This document shows, piece by piece, positions 14,399-22,485 of a stretch of DNA of 34,291 nucleotides (within the stretch, counting starts at the first letter, position 1; each line of letters begins with the position of its first letter). The notes beneath the pieces were generated by a model, which searched no databases, was not told the DNA's origin, and worked only from the letters and a program-made list of their open reading frames with translations. A program made the translations under genes and the position numbers. The stretch is from an uncultured Candidatus Saccharibacteria bacterium (lineage in GTDB: Bacteria > Patescibacteriota > Saccharimonadia > Saccharimonadales > Saccharimonadaceae), in assembly GCA_946404685.1 (NCBI GenBank), contig CAMJEK010000005.1:1-34291 (forward strand), read 5' to 3'.

Positions 14399-14926
14399 AT
14401 GAAAAACACGAATGACTCCCGAGTATTAAAACATCGGGAGTTATTTTTTTGGGCTCTAGCGGATGTGATATGTGAAGATGAATATAACTTTTCGATTCGA
14501 GTGAATGATGTTTGTAAACGGGCTGGAATGTCGCGCGCAACATTCGAGAGGGACTATTCAAATGTGGGCGAGATTTTGAAAAAGAAGGATGATGAACTTA
14601 TTAGAGAGTTCTATAAAATGCAGCTTTGTGGCTGTTCTCCGGAAGTAATTTGGCGAAAGATATTATATTTTATGGTTAGAAATAAGGAATACTTTCTTTT
14701 TGAATTTAAATTCCCAAGATATCATTTGCTTTGGCGGGTTTTTCTAGCCATACGTGACGTTTTGCCAGGGAAGATTGTGGATGATATTTTTTCGGTATAT
14801 TGTTGCGAGATTTGGGGAATGCTTAGGGTCTGGTGCCTTCGTGGGATGGAGGTTGGAGAAATCCCGGCTTTGTCACGGAAGCTAGTTGTACTTGCGGAAA
14901 CGGCAATGGCGAGATTAAACATATAG
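14399..14926 (+). CDS. TetR-like transcriptional regulator
   Basis: This is a 175-residue protein. Its N-terminus fits a TetR-type helix-turn-helix: 'IRVNDVCKRAGMSRATFERDYSNVGEILKKK' corresponds to helices 2-4. The remainder is helical, with two tryptophan-rich segments, and would bind a ligand or form the dimer; no ligand can be inferred. Its ATG follows the ftsK stop with no gap (TAAATG), so it is probably translated by reinitiation. An intrinsic terminator hairpin (14415-14450) lies inside its first codons, in the region encoding helix 1. The target operator is not identified. Confidence 0.75.
   Translation: MKNTNDSRVLKHRELFFWALADVICEDEYNFSIRVNDVCKRAGMSRATFERDYSNVGEILKKKDDELIREFYKMQLCGCSPEVIWRKILYFMVRNKEYFLFEFKFPRYHLLWRVFLAIRDVLPGKIVDDIFSVYCCEIWGMLRVWCLRGMEVGEIPALSRKLVVLAETAMARLNI
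14415..14450 (+). terminator. Intrinsic terminator embedded in the regulator's coding start
   Basis: ACTCCCGA (14415-14422) pairs with TCGGGAGT (14434-14441), 11-nt loop, followed by TATTTTTTT. It would end the ftsK transcript unless a ribosome reinitiating at 14399 covers it. Confidence 0.75.
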
Positions 14927-14943
14927 ACAACAGAGACAATCTG

Positions 14944-14952
14944 TGATATAAT
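14944..14952 (+). promoter_or_regulatory. Extended -10 promoter of the rpsF operon
   Basis: TGA-TATAAT with TATAAT at 14947-14952. A leader of about 55 bases follows, among the longer leaders in the window. Confidence 0.72.
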
Positions 14953-14969
14953 GCCAGTATTATTAGCTC

Positions 14970-14996
14970 AGCAAACGGGTATGAACCGCGTTTGCT
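14970..14996 (+). promoter_or_regulatory. Probable S6:S18-binding leader hairpin
   Basis: AGCAAACG (14970-14977) pairs with CGTTTGCT (14989-14996); an inner GG/CC pair leaves a CCG on the 3' side (14986-14988). A CCG next to a short hairpin just upstream of rpsF is the hallmark of the known S6:S18 autoregulatory motif. The match is by eye. Confidence 0.6.
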
Positions 14997-15014
14997 TTAA
15001 TCCAAAGGAGTGTA

Positions 15015-15380
15015 ATGAAAAATTACGAACTCACAGTTCTAATTCATCCTGATCTCGAGATGAATTTGGACCCTGCCCTTGATAAGGTCAAGAAATTGAT
15101 CGAATCAAATGGCGGCAAAATTATCAAAGAAGAAAACGACGGGAAGAAGCGTCTCGCTTATCCAGTCGCAAGACAGGAATTTGCTGTCTACTATTTCTTC
15201 GAACTTGAGCTTCCGGCTGCTGCCCCAAGCAAGATTTCGAGCACCCTCAACATTACTGACGAGGTGATTCGTTATCTTTTGGTCAGCGTCGATGAGCGCA
15301 AAGTCAAATTCGAAGCTAAGCAAAAAGCTCGCAAAGCTTCTAGCGAAGGTGAAGAAAAAGAAGAAGTTAAAGGAGAGTAA
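15015..15380 (+). CDS. rpsF: 30S ribosomal protein S6
   Basis: S6 binds the central domain of 16S rRNA together with S18. The 121-residue protein begins 'MKNYELTVLIHPDLE', contains the conserved 'KRLAYPVARQEFAVYYFFEL' strand region (in parts) and 'NITDEVIRYLLVSVDE', and ends in a charged Lys/Glu tail. AAAGGAG lies at 15003-15009. It is the first gene of rpsF-ssb-rpsR, the standard bacterial order, and is probably controlled by the leader hairpin. Confidence 0.97.
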   Translation: MKNYELTVLIHPDLEMNLDPALDKVKKLIESNGGKIIKEENDGKKRLAYPVARQEFAVYYFFELELPAAAPSKISSTLNITDEVIRYLLVSVDERKVKFEAKQKARKASSEGEEKEEVKGE

Positions 15381-15386
15381 TTTATT

Positions 15387-15830
15387 ATGCGCGGTTTTTC
15401 TAAGGCAATCATTACTGGTAATTTAACTCGTGATCCAGAACTTCGTAGCACACCAAATGGTGCTTCTGTTTGTTCTTTCACAGTTGCAGTAAATCGTGTT
15501 TATCGCGATTCTTCTGGTAGCCAGCAAGAAGATGTTTCGTTCATCGATTGTTCCGCTTGGGGCAAGCTTGGTGAAATGATTAGCCAATATGCTAAGAAAG
15601 GCACCGGTGTTCTTGTATCTGGTCGTCTTGATCAGCGTAGCTGGGAGGATAAAGAAGGTAACAAACGTTCTCGTGTCGAAATTGTTGCTGAAGATTTCAA
15701 CTTCGTTTCTGGCAATGAACGTGGTGGTAATGGTGGCTCACGCGCTGAATCTGGTGCGAGCGATGCTCCAGAAACCATTCCTGACGATATCCCAGACGAA
15801 CCAATTGATTTGTCTGATATCCCATTCTAA
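15387..15830 (+). CDS. ssb: Single-stranded DNA-binding protein
   Basis: SSB coats single-stranded DNA during replication and repair and recruits partners through its C-terminal tip. The 147-residue protein has the OB-fold start 'ITGNLTRDPELRSTPNG', the 'FIDCSAWGKLGEMISQY' strand and a glycine/serine-rich linker. The acidic tip ends DLSDIPF, the canonical partner-binding motif. It sits six bases after rpsF and is co-transcribed with both ribosomal genes. Confidence 0.97.
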   Translation: MRGFSKAIITGNLTRDPELRSTPNGASVCSFTVAVNRVYRDSSGSQQEDVSFIDCSAWGKLGEMISQYAKKGTGVLVSGRLDQRSWEDKEGNKRSRVEIVAEDFNFVSGNERGGNGGSRAESGASDAPETIPDDIPDEPIDLSDIPF

Positions 15831-15869
15831 TGAAGAGAGGTTACATTATTAAACTAACGAAGGAGTTTT

Positions 15870-16067
15870 ATGCGAAGGATTAAAAACGATCCAGATCTAT
15901 ATTTCGATTATCGTGATGTTAAAACATTGCAACGTTATATCGATGTTTATGGCCGTATCGAACCAGTTTCTAAAACCGGTCTTTCAGCCAAGCAACAACG
16001 CCAACTCGCAACCGCTGTCAAACGCGCACGCCATTTGGCCTTGCTTCCATTTGTTTCTAATAACTAA
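15870..16067 (+). CDS. rpsR: 30S ribosomal protein S18
   Basis: S18 pairs with S6 on the small subunit platform. The 65-residue protein has '[20 protein letters not shown]' and the basic '[20 protein letters not shown]' helix (S18 signature), ending near 'PFVSNN'. GAAGGAG is a strong ribosome site seven bases before the ATG. No zinc-binding cysteines are present. Confidence 0.96.
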   Translation: MRRIKNDPDLYFDYRDVKTLQRYIDVYGRIEPVSKTGLSAKQQRQLATAVKRARHLALLPFVSNN

Positions 16068-16078
16068 AAAGGGGTTTT

Positions 16079-16639
16079 ATGTACGGACCAACAGATCTAA
16101 AGAAAAATGTACTGATTACTTTGGACGGGCAACCGTATAAAGTCGTTGAGTACTCACAGAAGGTGATGGGCCGTGGTGGTTCAATCGTCAACGTTAAAAT
16201 TAAAAACTTGATGACTGGTGCACTACTTCCAAAAACCTTTAAGGGCCAGGAAAAGATCGAACCGGCCGAGGTTACGACACGCAAAGTTCAATATCTTTAT
16301 ACTGATGGTGAAAAATATTATTTCATGGATCCAGAAAGCTTTGAACAATACGAACTCAGCTCTGACATGGTTGGTGACTCCAAAGATTTCATGAGAGACG
16401 GTGATGAAATGGAAATCCAATTCTATAATGGAAATCCAATCAACCTCGTTCTTCCTAAAAATCTTTGGCTCAAGGTTACTTACACCGAGTCAGTTGTTAA
16501 GGGCGACACTACTACTTCAGTAATGAAGGATGCAACTCTTGAAACTGGTGTTGTGATTAAGGTTCCTGCCTTTATTAACGAAGGCGATATTGTTTCAGTT
16601 GATACGGAGACTTATGCCTACCGTGAACGCCGAAAATAA
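16079..16639 (+). CDS. efp: Elongation factor P (arginine-tip variant)
   Basis: EF-P binds stalled ribosomes between the P and E sites and relieves polyproline stalling. The 186-residue protein has the three beta-barrel domains: KOW-like N-terminal domain, middle domain ('DGEKYYFMDPESFEQYEL') and C-terminal domain ('VKGDTTTSVMKDATLETG...VPAFINEGD'). The domain I tip loop reads MGRGGS with Arg at residue 32, where E. coli has the modified lysine 34 in PGKG. An arginine there is rhamnosylated by EarP in some bacteria; no EarP gene is in the window. It starts 12 bases after rpsR with AAGGGG as ribosome site. Confidence 0.95.
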   Translation: MYGPTDLKKNVLITLDGQPYKVVEYSQKVMGRGGSIVNVKIKNLMTGALLPKTFKGQEKIEPAEVTTRKVQYLYTDGEKYYFMDPESFEQYELSSDMVGDSKDFMRDGDEMEIQFYNGNPINLVLPKNLWLKVTYTESVVKGDTTTSVMKDATLETGVVIKVPAFINEGDIVSVDTETYAYRERRK

Positions 16640-17198
16640 TTTCGTCTCACGTGCAGAAGGAAAGCTCGAAGGTGCGGTTCGAGCTTTTCATTATGATTTT
16701 CGCAATAAGACAGTGCTAGACATTGGCTCGTCTACGGGCGGGTTTACAGAGCTAGCGCTGAAATTAGGAGCGAAAAAAGTAGTTGCGGTCGAGAAGGGAA
16801 CGAGGCAGATGAAAGCGCCGCTCAGATTCGACCCGAGAATTGAACTGCATGAAAAGACAGATTTCTTCTATTTTGACTCTTCCGATATGGAGTTCGACGT
16901 GATGCTTGCTGATGTTTCGTTTGTGAGCCTTAAGAAGATTCTTTCTCATGCGAAGAAGTTGGCGGGAGGGAAAACGGATTTCTTGGTGATGTTAAAACCT
17001 CAGTTTGAAGCAAGGCAGGATCAGCTATTTCGTGGAGTGGTGAAGAATGAAAAGATTCGACGTGAGATTGTGAAAGGTTTTGAATCTTGGCTAAAACAAA
17101 GTGGATTTTTGGTGATAGGAAAGCGCGATAACGAGGTGCTGGGTAAAAATGGAAATAAGGAAAGATTTTATTTCCTGAAACTTGCTAAAAAACGATAG
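16614..17198 (+). CDS. TlyA-like rRNA methyltransferase lacking the S4 domain
   Basis: This is an FtsJ-fold SAM methyltransferase of the TlyA/hemolysin A family, whose members 2'-O-methylate rRNA cytidines. It begins with 'FVSRAEGKLEGAV', the TlyA catalytic-domain start; the SAM loop is 'VLDIGSSTGGFTELAL', followed by 'ADVSFVSLKKIL' and 'LVMLKPQFEA'. The usual N-terminal S4 RNA-binding domain (about 60 residues) is absent. I choose ATG 16614, which overlaps the end of efp by 26 bases and follows GGAG at 16606-16609; GTG 16623 is an alternative. Length is 194 residues from this start. Confidence 0.85.
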   Translation: MPTVNAENNFVSRAEGKLEGAVRAFHYDFRNKTVLDIGSSTGGFTELALKLGAKKVVAVEKGTRQMKAPLRFDPRIELHEKTDFFYFDSSDMEFDVMLADVSFVSLKKILSHAKKLAGGKTDFLVMLKPQFEARQDQLFRGVVKNEKIRREIVKGFESWLKQSGFLVIGKRDNEVLGKNGNKERFYFLKLAKKR

Positions 17199-17229
17199 AT
17201 ATTTTTTAATAAAACCCAACGAAAAAAAG

Positions 17230-17244
17230 CATAATCAAATTATG
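17230..17244. promoter_or_regulatory. Inverted repeat overlapping the FISUMP-gene promoter (candidate operator)
   Basis: CATAAT-CAA-ATTATG lies just upstream of the extended -10 box at 17245-17253. Position and symmetry fit a repressor or activator site; no binder is identified. Confidence 0.4.
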
Positions 17245-17253
17245 TGTTATAAT
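17245..17253 (+). promoter_or_regulatory. Extended -10 promoter of the FISUMP surface protein
   Basis: TGT-TATAAT with TATAAT at 17248-17253. The leader to ATG 17289 is about 30 bases without a clear ribosome site. Confidence 0.65.
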
Positions 17254-17288
17254 GGTTATGCAAATAAACAATAAATAATATATCCTAC

Positions 17289-20138
17289 ATGGAGAGAATT
17301 GGGTTAACTGTTTTTGCAAGCCTATTACTGAGCACGTTAGGCTCTGTTACCGTTTTTGCTGCCCAAGATTTGTCCCTAGAATTTTCGAATAATACAATAT
17401 TAATTGAACCAAATCAAGATGGCTACCTATCCGGCTCGACTACGATTACGGCGAGTACTACTAGTATTGGTGGCTATACCATAACCATGAGTACACTGGG
17501 TAGTGATAATACTTTGACTGACTTTAGCGACCATTCACTGAAAATTCCATCTTTTGTATTGCCTGAAGGCGCGAGCTACATACCGGCGGCGCAAGTTCCA
17601 AATCTTAGCGGCTATGGCTATAGCGTGGATAATATGTTGAATTATTATCCAATACCGGAGCCGGCTAATAACGTCTCACTCTTTGAGACGGATGCGTCAG
17701 GAAGTCAAAATCATACTCTTGCATTTGGATTGAATTACGATGCTGGTGAGGTCCCGGCGGGGGAATATGGAAATTCTTTCCTAGTTACGGCGATTGCGAA
17801 TCCGGAGCTGTGTGATCCTAATACAATTTGCTATTACGGTAATGAAGATGACCAGACTGGTGATATGGAAGACCAGGTTGTGCAATCGAATACGAGCGTG
17901 GATCTTATCCCGCCGAACTTTTCACGTTCTGGCTATGGGTTTGCGGGTTGGAATACGAGTATAGATGGAACTGGTTTGAACTATGGCCCTGGTGAAACCA
18001 TCACGGTTGGCGACTTATCCCAAAACGGCTTGCAACTTTATGCTAGATGGATACCATCTGCAGGAAATATGCAAAACTGGAATGGTTGTGATTCTATGAG
18101 CTCTGGCGATATTACGGCACTGACCGATACGAGGGATGGGAGCACGTATGCTGTGGCCAAATACCCAGACGGCCATTGCTGGATGATGGAGAATATGAGG
18201 CTAGATCTTTCTGACTCAAATTTGACTCTAAGCTCTTCAAATACTAATAGACCGACAGCTGGCTTCGTCAATCAGGTTAATCAGCACCCGGCTTCATCTA
18301 GCAGATTCTGTGATTCACTTAACGCTGACTGTATAAACGCTCTACATTTTAATACCAATAATATTAATCGTAATCTTGATGCTGATTATGCTTCAAACGA
18401 TGGTTCGAGCTCGTGGTATTCTTATGGCGTGTATTATAACTGGTATACTGCAACGGCTGGTAATGGTACATATGAGCTTTCGACTTCTGGCGCCGTGGCG
18501 CAGGGTGACTTGTGTCCTTTCGGTTGGCATTTGCCAAATGGCAGTGGCGCTGGTGGAGACTTAGCGACGCTCGATAGAGCTCTTGGTGGTGATGGTACGA
18601 ACAAGACGGAAAATCCAGAAGTGTCAGAAAGATGGAGAAAATATCCTTTGAACTATATGTATTCGGGGGAATATAGGAGCACAGCTGGCTATAATAGAAA
18701 TCTATCGGCTGGGATGATGTCTAGAAATGCAATGAGCGTTACTGCTGAGGCTAACCTGTGGATTCGTCCTGTGGGCGTTAGTATGAACTCGAATAGCACA
18801 AACAAGAACCGTGGTCAGCCGATGAGATGTATTGCTAGTTATGAGGTTACTATAGGTGGTAATATTCACTATGACGCGAATGGTGGTACGGGAACGATGC
18901 CTGATGACACGGATGTGGTGTTTAACTTTGCTGTAGCTGACGAAAATACTTTTGAAAAAGATTTTGCGGAGTTTGTTAGATGGAACACAAGAGCTGATGG
19001 GACAGGCGTCTCGGTGAATGCTGGTGGGTCGGTAATGGCTGCGGCGACCGCTGAGGGAATGACGGAAGGGGATACGTTGACACTGTATGCGATTTGGAGG
19101 CCACTGCATGTGGTGGCGTATGACGGGAATGGTGCAACGGCTGGCTCCATGAATCTTGAGCAGCTTATACCGGAGGAAGACTTTACGGCAATTGCTCCGA
19201 ACTTCTTGAGGAGTGGATATGGCTTTGCTGGATGGAGTGTGGATAATGATGCTGCAAGCAAGTTACTCGCCGGTACGAGCGTGACAGTGTATGGACCAAA
19301 TCAGAAGATTACGGTTGATAGTAATTTCTTAGCTAGTGAAGACGATAATAATACCGTGACACTGTATGCGGTTTGGGTGCAGTCTGATTCTGTAAAGACA
19401 ATGCAAACATTCAGTACTAGCGACTGTACGAATTTGCCGCTTGGACAAGTGATTGCTTTAACGGATGATCGTGATGGACAAACTTATTCGGTATCAAAGC
19501 TGGGGGATGGCCATTGCTGGATGACGGAAAACTTGAGGATAGATCCTTCGACTGCGCAATTTAATTCTACGAATACTCACTCTCCAACATCAGACTTTAT
19601 TTCAAAGGCGGCTAGCTCTAGTAGCTCGCAAACGCTCTGTGGTCAAGACAATGCCAATTGTGTGGATCAGGTGCAATTTAATCTAGATAATCTTAATTCG
19701 TCACTTACTCCTTCCTGGGATTTGCAGACTGTTGGTCGCTCGTGGTATAGCTATGGCGGTATGTATAACTGGTTTACTGCCTCTGCTGGTAATGGTGATC
19801 ATACAACGGCGAGTGGTAGCGTGACTGGTGATATCTGTCCTTATGGTTGGCGCTTGCCAACTGGCGGAAATGGTGGGGAATATGCAGCTCTTAATACTGC
19901 TATTGGCGGTACACTTAGGAGTGATGAACGCCTAAGAAGTTTCCCAAATAACTTTGTTTATTCTGGTGACTTCAATAAGACGGCTCCTGGGGGCAGGGGT
20001 ACCTATGGTCGTTATTGGTCGCCGACTGCACAGACTACAGTAAAGGCTTTCCGCATGGGCTTTACTGCGCAAACCGTGACGCCGGCTGGCTCATGGAATA
20101 AATGGGATGCATTTGCTGTTCGTTGTATTGTTCAATAG
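17289..20138 (+). CDS. Secreted protein with two FISUMP domains and three InlB repeats
   Basis: This is a 949-residue exported protein. A signal peptide occupies about residues 1-25 (short basic start, hydrophobic core, then VFA-AQ). After an N-terminal Thr/Ser-rich domain comes an InlB/Listeria-Bacteroides repeat (about 206-254, 'SGYGFAGWNT'). FISUMP domain 1 follows (about 261-516: 'DGHCWMMENMRLDLS', 'WYSYGVYYNWYTATAGNG', 'CPFGWHLP'). Two more InlB repeats lie at about 525-604 and 606-696. FISUMP domain 2 (about 701-949) repeats 'DGHCWMTENLRID', 'WYSYGGMYNWFTASAGNG' and 'CPYGWRLP', and the protein ends there. There is no LPXTG signal or C-terminal membrane helix, so it is released or held non-covalently. 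Adhesion is an inference. Confidence 0.88.
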   Translation: MERIGLTVFASLLLSTLGSVTVFAAQDLSLEFSNNTILIEPNQDGYLSGSTTITASTTSIGGYTITMSTLGSDNTLTDFSDHSLKIPSFVLPEGASYIPAAQVPNLSGYGYSVDNMLNYYPIPEPANNVSLFETDASGSQNHTLAFGLNYDAGEVPAGEYGNSFLVTAIANPELCDPNTICYYGNEDDQTGDMEDQVVQSNTSVDLIPPNFSRSGYGFAGWNTSIDGTGLNYGPGETITVGDLSQNGLQLYARWIPSAGNMQNWNGCDSMSSGDITALTDTRDGSTYAVAKYPDGHCWMMENMRLDLSDSNLTLSSSNTNRPTAGFVNQVNQHPASSSRFCDSLNADCINALHFNTNNINRNLDADYASNDGSSSWYSYGVYYNWYTATAGNGTYELSTSGAVAQGDLCPFGWHLPNGSGAGGDLATLDRALGGDGTNKTENPEVSERWRKYPLNYMYSGEYRSTAGYNRNLSAGMMSRNAMSVTAEANLWIRPVGVSMNSNSTNKNRGQPMRCIASYEVTIGGNIHYDANGGTGTMPDDTDVVFNFAVADENTFEKDFAEFVRWNTRADGTGVSVNAGGSVMAAATAEGMTEGDTLTLYAIWRPLHVVAYDGNGATAGSMNLEQLIPEEDFTAIAPNFLRSGYGFAGWSVDNDAASKLLAGTSVTVYGPNQKITVDSNFLASEDDNNTVTLYAVWVQSDSVKTMQTFSTSDCTNLPLGQVIALTDDRDGQTYSVSKLGDGHCWMTENLRIDPSTAQFNSTNTHSPTSDFISKAASSSSSQTLCGQDNANCVDQVQFNLDNLNSSLTPSWDLQTVGRSWYSYGGMYNWFTASAGNGDHTTASGSVTGDICPYGWRLPTGGNGGEYAALNTAIGGTLRSDERLRSFPNNFVYSGDFNKTAPGGRGTYGRYWSPTAQTTVKAFRMGFTAQTVTPAGSWNKWDAFAVRCIVQ

Positions 20139-20183
20139 TCTGTTTTAGACATATATAATTAATGAAAAACTTGCGAAAATAAC

Positions 20184-20212
20184 TTGATTTTATTACCGCT
20201 TGTGCTTATAAT
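20184..20212 (+). promoter_or_regulatory. Promoter of the pilus operon
   Basis: TTGATT (20184-20189), a 17-base spacer and TATAAT (20207-20212), seven bases before the pilM ATG at 20220: a leaderless start. The pilin promoter has the same -35 and spacing. Confidence 0.75.
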
Positions 20213-20219
20213 TTAAGGT

Positions 20220-21266
20220 ATGAATCTACTTCACGGTGTGGGCGATTTCTTCTCATTAGACATTGGGACGAACTCGATGCGAATTATACAACTTGCTCCT
20301 ACTGGGAGTGGCACTTTTGTGCTTTCTAAGTATGCATATGTGCCAATCGATGCAAAGCTAACTCAGGACTCAAGCGATCTTGGGAAGCGCCGTCTTGGTG
20401 AGGCCATTCTTGGTGCTGTCAACCAGGCTGGTATTAAAACCAAAAACGTAGCGGTTGGTCTTCCAGCAAACAAAACCTTTACTTCTATTGTTGAAACCGA
20501 GAATCTTCCAGAAAAAGATTTGAAGAAAGCATTTGCTTTTGAGATTGATAAATATGTTCCTATGGCGATGGATGATGCGAAGGCTGACTATGTTTTGCTT
20601 GGTCAAAGTCCTGTCGATCCAGGAAAGGTTGAAGTGCTTGTTTCTTCGACATCAAAAGAATATGCCGAGACTGAACTTGAGATCCTTGAGAAAGTTGGGC
20701 TTAATGTGATTGCAATGGAGCCAGAAGCTCTTGCTATGGCGCGCGCGCTCAATCCAGTTGGCGCAACCGATGCTCAAATGATTGTTGATATGGGTCAAAA
20801 TTCGACCGACCTTGTGATTATGTATGCAAACCAACCAAGGCTCGTCCGTTCAATTCCTGGTGGCTTTGGTGTGTTCACTAAGACTGTTGCTAACTCGCTT
20901 AATGTTCGTGAAGATCAAGCTAGACAATTTGTCCTTCGCTTTGGTCTTGCACAGGATAAGGCTGAAGGTCAAGTATTCCGTGTACTTTCGGGCCCACTTG
21001 ATACTTACGCATCTGAGCTTACTAAATCCGTCCGTTTCTTCCAGACTAAGTATGCCAATATCAAGATGGGTGGAATCGTTTTATCGAACTATGCTGCAAA
21101 AATTCCACTTCTTCCTGAGTATATTGAAGCAAAGACCGGTATTCCTACTGTTTGGGGTAATCCATGGCAATTAGTCCAGGCCAGCCCAGAACAACAGCAA
21201 GCACTCATGAATGTTGCCAGCGAGTTTAGCGTGGCGATCGGGCTTGCAGAAAGGACGAATGACTAA
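20220..21266 (+). CDS. pilM: Type IV pilus assembly protein PilM
   Basis: PilM is an actin-like cytoplasmic ATPase that docks on PilN and links the pilus motor to the alignment complex. The 348-residue protein starts with 'FFSLDIGTNSMRIIQL', the phosphate-1 motif, has 'IVDMGQNSTDLVIM' (phosphate 2) and 'ALAMARAL', and ends with 'ASEFSVAIGLAERTND', typical of PilM. It leads the cluster pilM-pilN-pilO-small protein-pilB and its stop overlaps the pilN ATG by one base. Confidence 0.94.
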   Translation: MNLLHGVGDFFSLDIGTNSMRIIQLAPTGSGTFVLSKYAYVPIDAKLTQDSSDLGKRRLGEAILGAVNQAGIKTKNVAVGLPANKTFTSIVETENLPEKDLKKAFAFEIDKYVPMAMDDAKADYVLLGQSPVDPGKVEVLVSSTSKEYAETELEILEKVGLNVIAMEPEALAMARALNPVGATDAQMIVDMGQNSTDLVIMYANQPRLVRSIPGGFGVFTKTVANSLNVREDQARQFVLRFGLAQDKAEGQVFRVLSGPLDTYASELTKSVRFFQTKYANIKMGGIVLSNYAAKIPLLPEYIEAKTGIPTVWGNPWQLVQASPEQQQALMNVASEFSVAIGLAERTND

Positions 21267-22477
21267 TGGCACTCGAAATTAACCTTGTTCCTGATATTAA
21301 GAATGAGATGATCAAAGCTCTCAAGCTTCGTAATTTCATTTTCTTTCTTTGTATCGTAGTTTCAGCTGGCGCAATCGTTGTTGTGCTTATCTTCGGTAGT
21401 ATCGTTGGTGGCCAAAGCGTTGCCCTAAATGATAAGAACAATACACTAGATCAAATGTCTGGCACGCTTAACGGTTATTCTGATCTTGGTGAATTCTTGA
21501 CAATTCAAAATCAGGTCAAACAGCTTTCAGGAATTGCATCGAACAAAAATCTATTGTCTCGCACATTTAATTTCTTGCTGGCTTTTGAGCCAACCAACGG
21601 AGACTTGATTGAGTTCTCAACGATTAACGTTGACCTAATTAGTAGCACCATCCGTATTGAAGCTCAGGCGGATGCACTTAATGAACCATTTATTGATTAC
21701 AACGTGCTCGATGCATTTAAGAAGAGTCTAAACTACCTAACTTATGATTATGGTAAATATGTCGACAAGAATGGAAACGAAATTCCTTCATATTGTATTG
21801 TCGAAAACGATCTGAACGGTTCATTCTTTGCTGAAGAAGATGGTAGCCTCTATGCATATTGGGATATCGACCGTGTTGGTTGTAATCCGGCTGATGATGA
21901 GGACGAAGAGGATGAAGACGAGGATGATATAGTTGTCACAAATAATAACGACGAAGCTGAAGATAATTGCGATGATGGCGAAAACTGTGTTACTCCAATC
22001 GTGATTTCTGGAAGTGGTGAAAGCAAGAGGAAAGACCACGGCTACGAATATGAAGCTTATGGTGAGAATGGTAGAGGTGTCAGAATTTGGCGCACGCCTC
22101 GCTATAATGAATGGCACGAAGCTGGATACATGGATCTTGATGGCAACATTGAGGGTGTTCCACATTTCGAAAGCGAATGTTCTTCTTATACTGGTGAAGA
22201 AAAGGAAGACAAGTCGATTGTTTGGACGAAGACGAATGATCAGTGCAAACTTGTTCCAGACGGTGAAAACGGAATTGAAATTCTTGAATCTTCAAACGGT
22301 ATCGATGAAAACGACCGATTGGTGCTTCGCTTTGAAGCAGTGCTTACGCTCGAACCAGAAGCCTTCAAGTTTAACAATCACCATTTGATTGCATTTGGTC
22401 CAGAAGGTCGTTACAATGTGACAGATTCTTATACTCAGATCGAGAAAATGTTTACGGAGCGCGCAAGCGATTTGTAG
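21266..22477 (+). CDS. pilN: PilN-like inner-membrane pilus protein, enlarged
   Basis: PilN proteins start with an 'INLVP' motif that binds PilM, then one membrane helix and a periplasmic alpha/beta domain. Here 'LEINLVPDIKNEM' is followed by a helix at about 24-46. At 403 residues it is roughly twice the usual length. An acidic linker at about residue 210 (a run of 12 D/E residues) introduces an additional region with several cysteines, a feature not seen in classical PilN. The extra part would lie outside the membrane. Position between pilM and pilO supports the call. Confidence 0.85.
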   Translation: MALEINLVPDIKNEMIKALKLRNFIFFLCIVVSAGAIVVVLIFGSIVGGQSVALNDKNNTLDQMSGTLNGYSDLGEFLTIQNQVKQLSGIASNKNLLSRTFNFLLAFEPTNGDLIEFSTINVDLISSTIRIEAQADALNEPFIDYNVLDAFKKSLNYLTYDYGKYVDKNGNEIPSYCIVENDLNGSFFAEEDGSLYAYWDIDRVGCNPADDEDEEDEDEDDIVVTNNNDEAEDNCDDGENCVTPIVISGSGESKRKDHGYEYEAYGENGRGVRIWRTPRYNEWHEAGYMDLDGNIEGVPHFESECSSYTGEEKEDKSIVWTKTNDQCKLVPDGENGIEILESSNGIDENDRLVLRFEAVLTLEPEAFKFNNHHLIAFGPEGRYNVTDSYTQIEKMFTERASDL

Positions 22478-22485
22478 GAGAAGGT

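Noticed and set aside
17258..17278. Six-codon leaderless frame before the FISUMP gene
   Set aside because: Spacing from the -10 box is only four bases and there is no coupling to the main start; no support.
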